From Hydrogenoanaerobacterium sp032017025 (GTDB lineage: Bacteria; Bacillota; Clostridia; Oscillospirales; Ruminococcaceae): 64,000 bases of DNA. Below are positions 6,739-13,931 of this stretch, piece after piece. The notes under the pieces were generated by a model, which searched no databases, was not told the origin of the DNA, and saw nothing but the letters and a program-made list of their open reading frames with translations. Location: the NCBI RefSeq assembly GCF_032017025.1, contig NZ_DALZQO010000014.1, forward strand, positions 1-64,000, given 5' to 3'. Position 1 is the stretch's first letter. The number at the start of each line of letters is the position of its first letter. The translations under genes were made by a program, and so were the position numbers.

Positions 6739-8088
6739 TTAAAGATGCAGTAATCTTTCTGCTATCGAAAAATAAATTACCAAAGAAAAAGCATCTACAA
6801 CCGTGGTGATGAGCGGAGCCGCCATAATAGCGGGGTCAGCCTTCACCAGCTTTGCAATAATCGGCAGGATACCACCGATGGTTTTTGCAAGCACTACGGT
6901 TGCAAACAATGTGAGAGCCACGGTCAGCGCAACCATTTCGTTGCCGGGGTACGTAACCGCCAGCCGAACAAAATTTACCGCGCTGAGCACCACGCCTACC
7001 AGTACGCTGACACGTATTTCCTTCCACATTACCGCCAGCAGGTCTTTGGTGCTGATCTCAGAAACTGCCATACCACGTATCACCAAGGTGCTGCTCTGCG
7101 AGCCTGCGTTGCCGCCGGTGTCGGTGAGCATAGGGATGAATGTAACGAGTAAAGGCATCGCGGCAAATGCCGCCTCGTACCTGCCTAGGATGCTGCCGGT
7201 GATCATGCCTGAAATCATCAGTACCAACAACCACATAATACGGTTTTTGGCAAGGGTAAATACGCCCGTTTTCAGGTACGGCTTCTCTGATGGAATCATC
7301 GCCGCCATTTTCTCAAAGTCCTCGGTGGCTTCCTGCTCCATAACATCCACCGCGTCATCAACTGTGACGATACCCACCAGACGTCCCTCATGGTCGACTA
7401 CGGGAACCGACAGCAGGTCGTATTTTGCGAACAGCTTTGCCACGTCTTCACGGTCTTCTAAGGTCGTTACCGAAATAATTTCGGTATCCATAATGTTATC
7501 AATGCTGTTTTCGTCGCTGCTGAGCAGCAGATCTTTCACGGTCACCACACCGTCAAGAATGCGCCGCTCATCAATGACATAACAGGTATAGACGGTTTCG
7601 CGGTCTTCGCCGGTACGGCGGATGTGTTTGATGGCATCCTCCACGGTCATGTTATGCCGCAGGTCGGTGAACTCAGCCGTCATAATGCTGCCTGCCGAGT
7701 TTTCGGGGTACTGTAAAAACTGGTTAATGAGCGCGCGGGTGTCGGGTGTCGCGTTTTTCAGTACACGTTTCACCACGCTTGCAGGCAGCTCTTCGAGCAT
7801 ATCTACGGCGTCATCCACGAACAAGTCCTCAACAATCACTGCCAGCTCTTGATCGGTGATCGATCCGATGATGTATTCCTGTGTGTCCGACGAAAAGTTT
7901 GCGAATACATCTGCTGCCAAACCCTTAGGCAGTGTACGGAAAGTAACAGTTGCTTTTTCTACCGGCAGCGATTCAATGAACAGCGCAATGTCCACCTCGT
8001 TCATGCCTGCGAGTATATCGCGCAACTCACGATAATTTCGAGTGTTAACAAGCTCTTCCAGCTTATCAAAATCAATGTAATTTTCCAT
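6739..8088 (-). CDS. mgtE: Magnesium transporter MgtE
   Basis: MgtE is a Mg2+-gated channel of the inner membrane. I start at MENYIDFDKLEELV (449 residues) because AAGGAGG lies nine bases upstream; an ATG directly abutting that site and the longer frame to 8148 are less likely. Residues 1-130 form the N domain with repeated EELPASVVKRVL-type helices. CBS repeats follow (PENSAGSIMTAEFTDL and DTEIISVTTLEDREDV). Five membrane segments complete it, with the pore motif PMLTDTGGNAGSQSSTLVIRG. A terminator hairpin precedes the gene (8159-8183), so attenuation is possible, though no known Mg2+ riboswitch is recognisable. Confidence 0.95.
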   Translation of the reverse strand: MENYIDFDKLEELVNTRNYRELRDILAGMNEVDIALFIESLPVEKATVTFRTLPKGLAADVFANFSSDTQEYIIGSITDQELAVIVEDLFVDDAVDMLEELPASVVKRVLKNATPDTRALINQFLQYPENSAGSIMTAEFTDLRHNMTVEDAIKHIRRTGEDRETVYTCYVIDERRILDGVVTVKDLLLSSDENSIDNIMDTEIISVTTLEDREDVAKLFAKYDLLSVPVVDHEGRLVGIVTVDDAVDVMEQEATEDFEKMAAMIPSEKPYLKTGVFTLAKNRIMWLLVLMISGMITGSILGRYEAAFAAMPLLVTFIPMLTDTGGNAGSQSSTLVIRGMAVSEISTKDLLAVMWKEIRVSVLVGVVLSAVNFVRLAVTYPGNEMVALTVALTLFATVVLAKTIGGILPIIAKLVKADPAIMAAPLITTVVDAFSLVIYFSIAERLLHL

Positions 8089-8158
8089 TTCTGTCATCCT
8101 CCTTGTGTTTATTCCGAGAACCAAGGCAGGAAGCTCAAAAATGAACAAAACCGCACAG

Positions 8159-8183
8159 AAAAAAGACGGAATCTGCCTCCGTC
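8159..8183 (-). terminator. Terminator in the mgtE leader
   Basis: On the minus strand GACGGA pairs with TCCGTC (8178-8183 with 8165-8170) and is followed by TTTTTT. It lies about 70 bases upstream of mgtE, so it either ends a small upstream transcript or acts as an attenuator. Confidence 0.6.
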
Positions 8184-8230
8184 CCGAAGTCTATACGGTG
8201 ATATCAATTGCGTTTTTGTTTAAAGGCGTT

Positions 8231-8323
8231 TTAACGCACAGAAAAACAAGCAGGCATTGTGCAAGCCATACTGCGCAAATGATAATCACTGTCCATATTT
8301 GTACTTCGACCGCATATGTCCAC
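8231..8323 (-). CDS. Possible 30-residue ORF upstream of mgtE
   Basis: A GTG start has AAGGGGG eight bases upstream, a good ribosome binding site, and opens a 30-codon frame ending at TAA. The peptide (VDICGRSTNMDSDYH...) is not recognisable. A second frame over the same DNA is strikingly hydrophobic (residues IWTVIICAVWLAQCLLVFLC) and stops at 8191, just before the terminator, but has no start codon near the binding site. This is either a leader ORF for mgtE or a small membrane-protein gene with a lesion. Confidence 0.25.
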   Translation of the reverse strand: MDICGRSTNMDSDYHLRSMACTMPACFSVR

Positions 8324-8354
8324 TTGTCTTTCCCCCTTTAATACTATTTTATAC

Positions 8355-8384
8355 AAAAAAAGTTGTGACGTGTTCCGTCACAAC
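8355..8384 (-). terminator. Terminator of dnaD-dnaI
   Basis: On the minus strand GTTGTGACG pairs with CGTCACAAC (9 bp, 5-base loop), followed by TTTTTTT. It closes the dnaD-dnaI operon, about 50 bases after the dnaI stop. Confidence 0.9.
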
Positions 8385-8430
8385 TCTAGTATACCTTTGT
8401 TTAACAAATTATGCAACCCTTTTGTTGTTT

Positions 8431-9420
8431 TTAGCGTGCACTCAGCATAATTCTGCGGATGTCATTCCCCTGAAATTGCAGTACATTATAGTTACCGATC
8501 ATACGTGAAACTACGCGGTCGGCATATTGACTGTCCAACTCTTTAAAAGGTAGATTGGTACTGATAATAGTTGGCTTGCGATGGTTAATACGCGTATTGA
8601 TAATGTTGTAAAGCATTGCGGTGGTAAAGCTTGTAACAAACTCCGAGCCCAGGTCATCCAGTATCAGCAGGTCGCACTCCAGCAGCGCTTCCAGCGTATC
8701 GTAGCTGGTGCCCTCGCGTGAAAACTTCTCGTCTTCCGCGCGGCGGAACAGATCTTGTACCGAGCCATAGATGACCTCATAGCCCTTGGCAATCACCTCG
8801 CTCGCAATGGCTAACGATAGATGTGTTTTGCCAAGTCCCGTTGCACCCAACATCAGCAAATTTTTATCGCAACGCTCATCAAAACCGGCAGCAAATTGCT
8901 GGCACAGCTTGAAGATATCTTCCATGCGCTTTCGCGGTGAAATACCGTTGTTGTCTGCCGCAGTGGGATAATAATCAAGACGAAAGTTGGAAAAGCTCGA
9001 AAGCGACAGGGAAGAGGTGGAGTTAAGCCGCCGCAGCTTCTCATCGCGCAGAATCTTCTCCATACAATCACACATTGTGCCACTAATGTAGCCCTCGTCC
9101 TTGCATTTTGCACACACAAATACCGGCTCAAGGTAATTTGCCTCCACGCCGGCATGGTGAAGCAGTGCGGCTCGTTCCTGCTGAAGTGTAAGATTTTTGC
9201 TTTTTACAGCAGCTACTGCTTCTTTGGTGTCTTTACCGCCTGCCATAACCGCATGCACCAGTTCCATCCCGGTGCCGGCCAATTCGTTTTCGATTTCACG
9301 CAGGCGTGGAAGATGGCGGTACAGCTCGGTCTTACGCGCCGAGGCTTTCGCTTTGGCATCGTTGCGCCGCTGATTCAATATACCCAGCGCATATTCAAAT
9401 AGCTCCTTGGAATAGCTCAC
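8431..9420 (-). CDS. dnaI: Helicase loader, DnaC/DnaI-type AAA+ ATPase
   Basis: This protein loads the replicative helicase at origins and restart sites. In the 329-residue product residues 1-95 are helical, a CxxC...CxC zinc cluster sits at Cys103, 106, 117 and 119, and the AAA+ core has Walker A GATGLGKT at 192-199 and Walker B LLILDD at 251-256. ISTNLP near 295 is the sensor I region of this family. The zinc cluster is typical of DnaI, so I prefer it to IstB-type transposition helpers; no transposase is nearby. It is 14 bases downstream of the DnaD-domain gene, a standard primosome pair in Firmicutes. Confidence 0.88.
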   Translation of the reverse strand: MSYSKELFEYALGILNQRRNDAKAKASARKTELYRHLPRLREIENELAGTGMELVHAVMAGGKDTKEAVAAVKSKNLTLQQERAALLHHAGVEANYLEPVFVCAKCKDEGYISGTMCDCMEKILRDEKLRRLNSTSSLSLSSFSNFRLDYYPTAADNNGISPRKRMEDIFKLCQQFAAGFDERCDKNLLMLGATGLGKTHLSLAIASEVIAKGYEVIYGSVQDLFRRAEDEKFSREGTSYDTLEALLECDLLILDDLGSEFVTSFTTAMLYNIINTRINHRKPTIISTNLPFKELDSQYADRVVSRMIGNYNVLQFQGNDIRRIMLSAR

Positions 9421-9434
9421 ATCCTACACCTCCT

Positions 9435-10463
9435 TTAGTTCAGTTTAGGCGAGCTGTTCAGCAAATACTGCTCAAACTCGTCAATATCGTACGAGGATTT
9501 CGGCTTCTCCCGCTCGGCTTTTTGCCGTGCAAATGCTGCCTCCTCTTTGGTGGCTTGTTCGGGGGTTGAGATGTTCTGACTGTGCCAGTTGGTGAGTACC
9601 TTGTTGATATAAGGGAAGCTCACCTTACCTGTGTGCTCGATCGAACGCTCATAAGCGAGCTTGACGATTGCGATATCAAACCGATAATCCCGAAACCACG
9701 TTCTGACAAACTCATTTTCTTTCGAGGTCAATGCACGGTCATAAATGCCGAACGCTGTTTTAACCAGTTTAGTTTGTGCATCCGTCTCTAAGCTCTCTTT
9801 AATAAAATGCTCCGCCTTATCAAAGGTGTCAATGCCGCGCTCCTGCCAGCTTACCGCAACCTTTTCTATGTACCGCAGATTGGTTTTGCCCACCTGTTTG
9901 CAGTATTCAATCACCGTGAGCAGTACATCAACCGAAATCCCTGCCCAGTCGTATAGTGCTGCCAGAGTGGAGATGTCCGAGGAGGTGAGCGTTTTACCAA
10001 GGGCCGCCTCAGCCTCCGTTAGAAGGGCTTTTAATTCACTGCTTTTCTCAATCATCTGTGCGATCTCGGCAGGCCGCGGCTTTTGCAGCGGTGCACTGCC
10101 CACAGAATGCTTCACAGCTTTTTGCGTCTCCGTCGTTTGCTGTACTGTGCGGGCAGGGGGGAGTACTGCCTGTTGTGTTGCGGGCTCAGTCTTCCCTGCA
10201 CTGAGTGCCATACCGTCTATGTCGGGCTGAGCACATACCACACCTGCTGCTATCCAGTAGTTGAGTGCATCCTGCGTGTCGCCCGCCGAAAGGTTCAGCA
10301 GCGCGGCAATATCCGCAAGCTGCATCTCGCCGCCCGCGTTTCGCAGCAGTATTAACAGCACCTTTAGTTGTGCCGCTCCGCACATCTTCATATGTTGATC
10401 TACAATCTGGGTGGGAACCGCAAATACCGAGTTCCACAACCCAAAGTCCAGTGAGTATTTCAT
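9435..10463 (-). CDS. DnaD-domain primosomal protein
   Basis: DnaD/DnaB-type proteins help remodel DNA and recruit the helicase loader in low-GC Gram-positives. I start at MKYSLDFGLWNSVFAVP (342 residues), seven codons inside the longest frame. Residues 1-90 form a winged-helix part (GAAQLKVLLILLRNAGG). After an Ala/Thr/Gln-rich linker there are two DnaB_2/DnaD-like helical modules, near 175-225 (NLRYIEKVAVSWQERGID) and 255-305 (FPYINKVLTNWHSQNIST), both with the conserved YI-x4-W signature. Whether it is the DnaD or DnaB orthologue is unresolved. It is coupled to dnaI. Confidence 0.88.
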   Translation of the reverse strand: MKYSLDFGLWNSVFAVPTQIVDQHMKMCGAAQLKVLLILLRNAGGEMQLADIAALLNLSAGDTQDALNYWIAAGVVCAQPDIDGMALSAGKTEPATQQAVLPPARTVQQTTETQKAVKHSVGSAPLQKPRPAEIAQMIEKSSELKALLTEAEAALGKTLTSSDISTLAALYDWAGISVDVLLTVIEYCKQVGKTNLRYIEKVAVSWQERGIDTFDKAEHFIKESLETDAQTKLVKTAFGIYDRALTSKENEFVRTWFRDYRFDIAIVKLAYERSIEHTGKVSFPYINKVLTNWHSQNISTPEQATKEEAAFARQKAEREKPKSSYDIDEFEQYLLNSSPKLN

Positions 10464-10510
10464 TCGTAAGCTACCTCTTATCATCCATCGTTGCTGTTTC
10501 AGTATCTACC

Positions 10511-10539
10511 ATTATAGCAGATTTTGACGAAACAGTCAT
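10511..10539 (-). promoter_or_regulatory. Putative sigma-A promoter of dnaD-dnaI
   Basis: On the minus strand: ATGACT (10539-10534), 17 bases, TATAAT (10516-10511). The -10 is perfect and the -35 is 4 of 6. It lies about 48 bases before the dnaD start. Confidence 0.5.
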
Positions 10540-10582
10540 TTGGAATCTTTTTTTAAGAAACAAAACTTTTTGAAATTGGTGG

Positions 10583-10611
10583 TTGACATGGTAAATAATC
10601 TTTGCTATAAT
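10583..10611 (+). promoter_or_regulatory. Perfect sigma-A promoter of tRNA-Gly
   Basis: TTGACA at 10583-10588, a 17-base spacer, and TATAAT at 10606-10611, starting 24 bases before the mature tRNA. It matches the consensus fully, as expected for a stable RNA gene. Confidence 0.9.
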
Positions 10612-10634
10612 AAACCAGTCGACAGATGACAGAT

Positions 10635-10710
10635 GCGGGTTTAGCTCATTTGGTAGAGCGCCACCTTGCCAAGGTGGAGGTAGCGAGTTCGAACCTCGTA
10701 ACCCGCTCCA
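10635..10710 (+). tRNA. tRNA-Gly (anticodon GCC)
   Basis: A 76-nt cloverleaf: acceptor GCGGGTT pairs with AACCCGC, the D-arm is AGCTC...GAGC, and the anticodon stem CCACC/GGTGG carries loop TTGCCAA (anticodon GCC, Gly). The T-arm has GTTCGAACC. The 3' CCA is encoded. It is a single-gene unit with its own promoter and terminator. Confidence 0.98.
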
Positions 10711-10733
10711 ACGCAGATTCTGCGTGATTAAAT

Positions 10734-10765
10734 GCACTCACAGTTTTGTGGGTGCGTTTTTATTT
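10734..10765 (+). terminator. Terminator of tRNA-Gly
   Basis: GCACTCACA pairs with TGTGGGTGC (one wobble, 4-base loop) and is followed by GTTTTTATTTT. Confidence 0.85.
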
Positions 10766-10774
10766 TACTTTAAT

Positions 10775-10807
10775 AAAAAAGAGTGTTTCGTACGAAACAC
10801 TCTTTTT
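10775..10807. terminator. Bidirectional terminator before the glycosylase gene
   Basis: GAGTGTTTCG-TA-CGAAACACTC at 10781-10802 is a perfect palindrome flanked by A6 and T5 runs. It serves the minus-strand glycosylase gene and backs up the tRNA terminator. Confidence 0.9.
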
Positions 10808-10812
10808 GTCAT

Positions 10813-11301
10813 TTATAGATATTTTTTTATGACACTGTACTCCTTAACCATAGCCTCAAACGATACCCTGCAATTGGCAGGGCTGGTAGAGGGCAGGTAA
10901 AAGGCGGGATATTCCACTGCGCATGCAGCCAGCTTGGTGTACAGCTTGGTTGCTGCAGCCCCCGTGGTAAATACCTGCCGAATATCTGCCGTGGAGAAAA
11001 TTCGGCTGAAATCATTTGCCACAGGCTTACGAATGCTGCTGTCATCTGCACCCTCAATCTCGCATTGCTGCAGAACATCCCACAGCGCAATGTGTTGGTC
11101 AAGCAAAAAGGCCTGCTTTTCCGAATTTGTTTGCGGCACAGCTGTATTCAGCACCGCCGCAGTTACCCGCCAAAAGCGGTTTTGCGGATGCCCGTAATAA
11201 AAGCCTACTTCGCGCGATTTGGGCGAGGGCATGGTGCCAAGAATTAAAATACGCGACCGTTCGTTAAAAACGGGAGACAAGGTATGCTGCACTTTATCCA
11301 T
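10813..11301 (-). CDS. DNA-deoxyinosine (hypoxanthine) glycosylase, UDG superfamily
   Basis: A 162-residue protein of the uracil-DNA glycosylase fold. Members of the hypoxanthine-DNA glycosylase family excise deaminated adenine. The N-terminal block ILILGTMPSPKSREVGFYYGHP and NRFWRV (residues 18-45) match motif I of this family, and LPSTSPAN (about residue 137) is the second active-site loop. Length is normal. ATG start, with its A overlapping the stop of the upstream 38-residue membrane peptide gene (TAATG), so translation is probably coupled. The substrate is assigned from the family, not tested. Confidence 0.85.
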   Translation of the reverse strand: MDKVQHTLSPVFNERSRILILGTMPSPKSREVGFYYGHPQNRFWRVTAAVLNTAVPQTNSEKQAFLLDQHIALWDVLQQCEIEGADDSSIRKPVANDFSRIFSTADIRQVFTTGAAATKLYTKLAACAVEYPAFYLPSTSPANCRVSFEAMVKEYSVIKKYL

Positions 11302-11417
11302 TAGAATTCTATTTCCTTTACCTTGCTAAGCCCAATGCAGCTAAACACAATTGCAACGGCGCCGGCCGCCACTGCCACAATTCCTAAAATCAGCCCGGTA
11401 ATTGAAAATCCTTTCAT
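11301..11417 (-). CDS. 38-residue single-span membrane peptide
   Basis: A small ORF with ATG, preceded by GAGGTG five bases upstream. It encodes MKGFSITG, then a Gly/Ala/Val/Ile-rich membrane span (about residues 8-30), then a short charged tail SKVKEIEF. The stop TAA shares its last base with the glycosylase ATG, indicating coupling. No family is recognised. The clean start signal, typical membrane-span composition and 1-base overlap argue that it is translated. Function unknown; it might simply drive translation of the glycosylase or be an independent small membrane protein. Confidence 0.65.
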   Translation of the reverse strand: MKGFSITGLILGIVAVAAGAVAIVFSCIGLSKVKEIEF

Positions 11418-11491
11418 AATATCACCTCGTATTTTTTAGTATAAACCAAGGCGCGAATAACTGCAATACCTGTCTTGGCTCGTTTCTTTCA

Positions 11492-11659
11492 TTAGCAATG
11501 CCATCGTGCAGAAAAAATGTCATCAATCTCTTTTTGCAAAGCGTCAATACCCGCTTTCCATTTTTCAATTGCATCATGGTCCTGTGCCAAAACAGCCCTA
11601 CGAAGTCCTACCTTGTAGATTGTCAATCTGCTTTTTAAGGCGGAAAGATTATTAGACAA
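11492..11659 (-). CDS. 55-residue hypothetical protein
   Basis: TTG start with GGAGGTG five bases upstream. The 55-residue product (MSNNLSALKSRLTIYKVGLRR...) is amphipathic and probably two helices, with charged repeats DAIEKWKAGIDALQKEIDD. No membrane span or known domain. It lies upstream of the membrane peptide and glycosylase genes on the same strand, separated by 74 bases with no obvious terminator. I cannot assign a function. Confidence 0.6.
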   Translation of the reverse strand: MSNNLSALKSRLTIYKVGLRRAVLAQDHDAIEKWKAGIDALQKEIDDIFSARWHC

Positions 11660-11754
11660 GAAAACACCTCCATTTACTTTATTATAACAGAATCAAAAGA
11701 ATTAAGCAAAATAACCAAAATATTTTAAAAATGTTATTTTTATTTATAAAAAGG

Positions 11755-11781
11755 TTAATTTTGTAAATTATGTGCCGAACT
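11755..11781 (+). promoter_or_regulatory. Putative sigma-28 promoter of the chemoreceptor gene
   Basis: TTAATTTT (11755-11762), 11 bases, GCCGAACT (11774-11781), compared with the sigma-28 consensus TAAAGTTT-N11-GCCGATAA. Confidence 0.6.
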
Positions 11782-11852
11782 GTATAATAAGGGTAATTAT
11801 CGCAATAAGTCTAAGCAAGGTAGATAGCTAAAATTTAAGAGGAGTGTATGAA

Positions 11853-13640
11853 ATGCTAAAGCGATTGAAAATTGGCCCCAGAATTCTCGTTAGTTTTGGT
11901 CTGGTATTTCTTTTGTATGCAATTACAATGTGTATTTCTCTGTTTAGTATCAGTAGTGTCGGCGAAAAATTGGATAATTTCTACAACAAAGATTTTTCGG
12001 TGGTAAATACAGCCTGGAACGTAAGGCTGTTAATGACAAGTGCTGAGAAGAATATATTTAGCTCGGTTACCGATGATAACCCGCAAAACACGGCAAATTT
12101 TTTAAAGCTGGCAAGAAAAAATCTTGAAGATTTAGAAGATGCGAACATGGAACTGAACGAAAAATTTACCGGCGATCCGGCACTTTTAGAAACGTACAAC
12201 CAAGCTATGAAAAAAGCAAAACCTGTTCGAGAGCAATTAATTAACTCTATAGCAGGCGGCTATTGCACCATAGCGCTTCAAACAATGAATAAAGAATATT
12301 TGCCGCTGATGAAAGACGCAAACAGCGCGTTGGATCAAATTTCTGCCATCGCGAGCGATTCGGCAAAAACAGCGGTAGATGGCGGCGCAAAGATACGCAA
12401 GCAGGTTGTGGTTACGCTTTTGGTATTCAGCATAGCCAACCTGGTTGTCATTGCTTTTATTACCCTGGCTCTTACAAAAGGAATTGTTAAGCCCCTGAGT
12501 GAGATTGAGAAAGCGGCGCATGAGCTTGCCAAAGGCAATCTGCAAAAAGAGATTACCTACTCCGGTAGCGACGAGGTTGGCATGCTTGCACAAAGCATGC
12601 GTGAAACCATAGAAAAGCTGAAATTGGTGATTGAGAATATCGGCGTAGTGTTAGGCAAGGTTGCAGATTGCGACCTGACCGCCGAGGTTAATGTCGAGTA
12701 TGCCGGCGACTTTGCCCCTGTAAAGGAAGCGATAGAAAAAATCCTTTGCGCAATGAACAGCACCATGCACCAGATTGAGCAGGCATCCGGGCAGGTTGCG
12801 GGCGGTTCCAATCAGGTTTCGGGTGGCGCGCAGGCATTGTCGCAGGGCGCAACCGAGCAGGCGAGTGCCATTCAGCAGCTAGCCGCGTCTATTAATGAGG
12901 TTTCAGAACAGGTCAAGGTTACCGCATCCGGTACCAATGCCACAAAAGAGCTTGTGCACATCACCGGAGATGCGCTAATCAAGAGCAACCAACAGATGCA
13001 GGTTATGCTTGGTGCAATGGAAAATATCAACAGCTCATCCAAAGAGATTGGCAAAATTATCAAGACAATCGACGATTTTGCGTTCCAAACAAATATTCTT
13101 GCACTGAATGCGGCGGTAGAGGCTGCACGCGCCGGGCAGGCGGGCAAAGGCTTTGCCGTGGTGGCAGACGAAGTGAGAAGGCTTGCCTCCAAGAGCGCCG
13201 AAGCAGCGAAAGATACTGCCGATTTGATTGAAAAATCAATGAAACAGGTTGCCGGCGGCACCAAAACCGCAAACGAAACGGCAAAATCCTTGCAGTATAT
13301 TGTAGAAAATACAAAAAAGATAACGGGGCTGGTAAACGAAATCTCTGCGGCGTCCACCGAGGAGGCGGCGGCAATTACACAGATAACCCGAGGTATTGAG
13401 CAAATTTCATCCGTGGTACAAACAAACTCGGCAACAGCGGAAGAGAGTGCCGCCGCGAGCGAGGAGCTCAACGGGCAGGCGCAGCTTCTTAAGGGGCTTG
13501 TAAAAAAATTCAGCCTAAAAAAAGCCGATGTTAAGGATGAGGTTTGCCCTGAAGAGCCCTCTGATGAAGAGGCAGAAGAAATCATCACGTCTCTCGACCA
13601 ATTTGAAGCAAAGGGGGACTCGGGGAAATATCATTTGTAA
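11853..13640 (+). CDS. Methyl-accepting chemotaxis protein
   Basis: A transmembrane chemoreceptor that controls CheA. I start at MLKRLKIGPRIL (595 residues), eight bases after AAGAGGAG, rather than at the GTG three codons upstream. TM1 is at 11-34, an extracellular four-helix-bundle-type sensor at 35-185, TM2 near 186-210, then HAMP (VKPLSEIEKAAHELAKGN) and a long cytoplasmic coiled coil. The signalling tip is FAFQTNILALNAAVEAARAG, followed by GKGFAVVADEVRRLA. The C-terminus is acidic, with no CheR-binding pentapeptide. The ligand is unknown. A sigma-28-like promoter ties it to the flagellar regulon. Confidence 0.95.
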   Translation: MLKRLKIGPRILVSFGLVFLLYAITMCISLFSISSVGEKLDNFYNKDFSVVNTAWNVRLLMTSAEKNIFSSVTDDNPQNTANFLKLARKNLEDLEDANMELNEKFTGDPALLETYNQAMKKAKPVREQLINSIAGGYCTIALQTMNKEYLPLMKDANSALDQISAIASDSAKTAVDGGAKIRKQVVVTLLVFSIANLVVIAFITLALTKGIVKPLSEIEKAAHELAKGNLQKEITYSGSDEVGMLAQSMRETIEKLKLVIENIGVVLGKVADCDLTAEVNVEYAGDFAPVKEAIEKILCAMNSTMHQIEQASGQVAGGSNQVSGGAQALSQGATEQASAIQQLAASINEVSEQVKVTASGTNATKELVHITGDALIKSNQQMQVMLGAMENINSSSKEIGKIIKTIDDFAFQTNILALNAAVEAARAGQAGKGFAVVADEVRRLASKSAEAAKDTADLIEKSMKQVAGGTKTANETAKSLQYIVENTKKITGLVNEISAASTEEAAAITQITRGIEQISSVVQTNSATAEESAAASEELNGQAQLLKGLVKKFSLKKADVKDEVCPEEPSDEEAEEIITSLDQFEAKGDSGKYHL

Positions 13641-13682
13641 AAAGCTTTCGTTTACAACAAGTGATTTGGTCTTAGCAATCCA

Positions 13683-13715
13683 TCGCTTTTTTGGGAAAAG
13701 TATCGAAAAAAGCGA
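13683..13715 (+). other. Inverted repeat after the chemoreceptor gene
   Basis: TCGCTTTTTT (13683-13692) and AAAAAAGCGA (13706-13715) form a perfect 10-bp stem. No T-run follows, so it is at best an atypical terminator or an mRNA 3'-end stabiliser. Confidence 0.4.
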
Positions 13716-13776
13716 CTATTTGTAGAATTGCATAAATTATAATTAAATATTTGTCTATATTTGGATTAATTTTTAC

Positions 13777-13804
13777 TTAACTTTTGGATTCAACCGTACG
13801 ATAT
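13777..13804 (+). promoter_or_regulatory. Sigma-28 promoter of flagellin
   Basis: TTAACTTT (13777-13784) then TACGATAT (13797-13804). The spacing is 12, or 11 if the -35 is read as TAACTTTT. It shares TTAACTTTTG and TACGATAT with the promoter at 62982. Confidence 0.75.
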
Positions 13805-13836
13805 ATGTAGTAGAACAGAAAAAATGCTGTTCGCAA

Positions 13837-13924
13837 GCCAAACAAGGACAAGGCGCCGTTCCTGTTTGGCAACACAAAGCGTTTTAGGGAAAGGATTCCC
13901 TGAAATAAAAAAAATACATGGAGG
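13837..13924 (+). promoter_or_regulatory. Flagellin leader with two hairpins and CsrA-type sites
   Basis: Hairpin 1 is 13837-13847 with 13861-13870 (GCCAAACA/TGTTTGGC plus inner pairs). Hairpin 2, at 13886-13901, presents AGGA in its loop (AGGGAA-AGGA-TTCCCT). A second GGA overlaps the Shine-Dalgarno sequence ATGGAGG (13918-13924). One hairpin-loop GGA plus one SD-overlapping GGA is the arrangement known for CsrA control of flagellin in Bacillus. csrA and fliW lie downstream in the window. Confidence 0.65.
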
Positions 13925-13931
13925 TAAAATT

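Noticed and set aside
8191..8310. Small hydrophobic membrane protein upstream of mgtE (second frame)
   Set aside because: Composition looks real, but there is no start codon in frame near the ribosome binding site; kept only as a comment on the leader.
8431..9420. IstB transposition helper
   Set aside because: The AAA+ core is similar, but the zinc cluster, the DnaD-domain partner and the absence of any transposase or inverted repeats favour a DnaI-type helicase loader.
13683..13715. Intrinsic terminator after the chemoreceptor gene
   Set aside because: The stem is perfect, but the T-tract is inside the stem and no T-run follows; listed only as an inverted repeat.
13824..13931. N-terminal extension of flagellin
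   Set aside because: The frame stays open upstream, but the segment is the structured mRNA leader; GGAGG and the MIIQHNIMALN start fix the true start at 13932.
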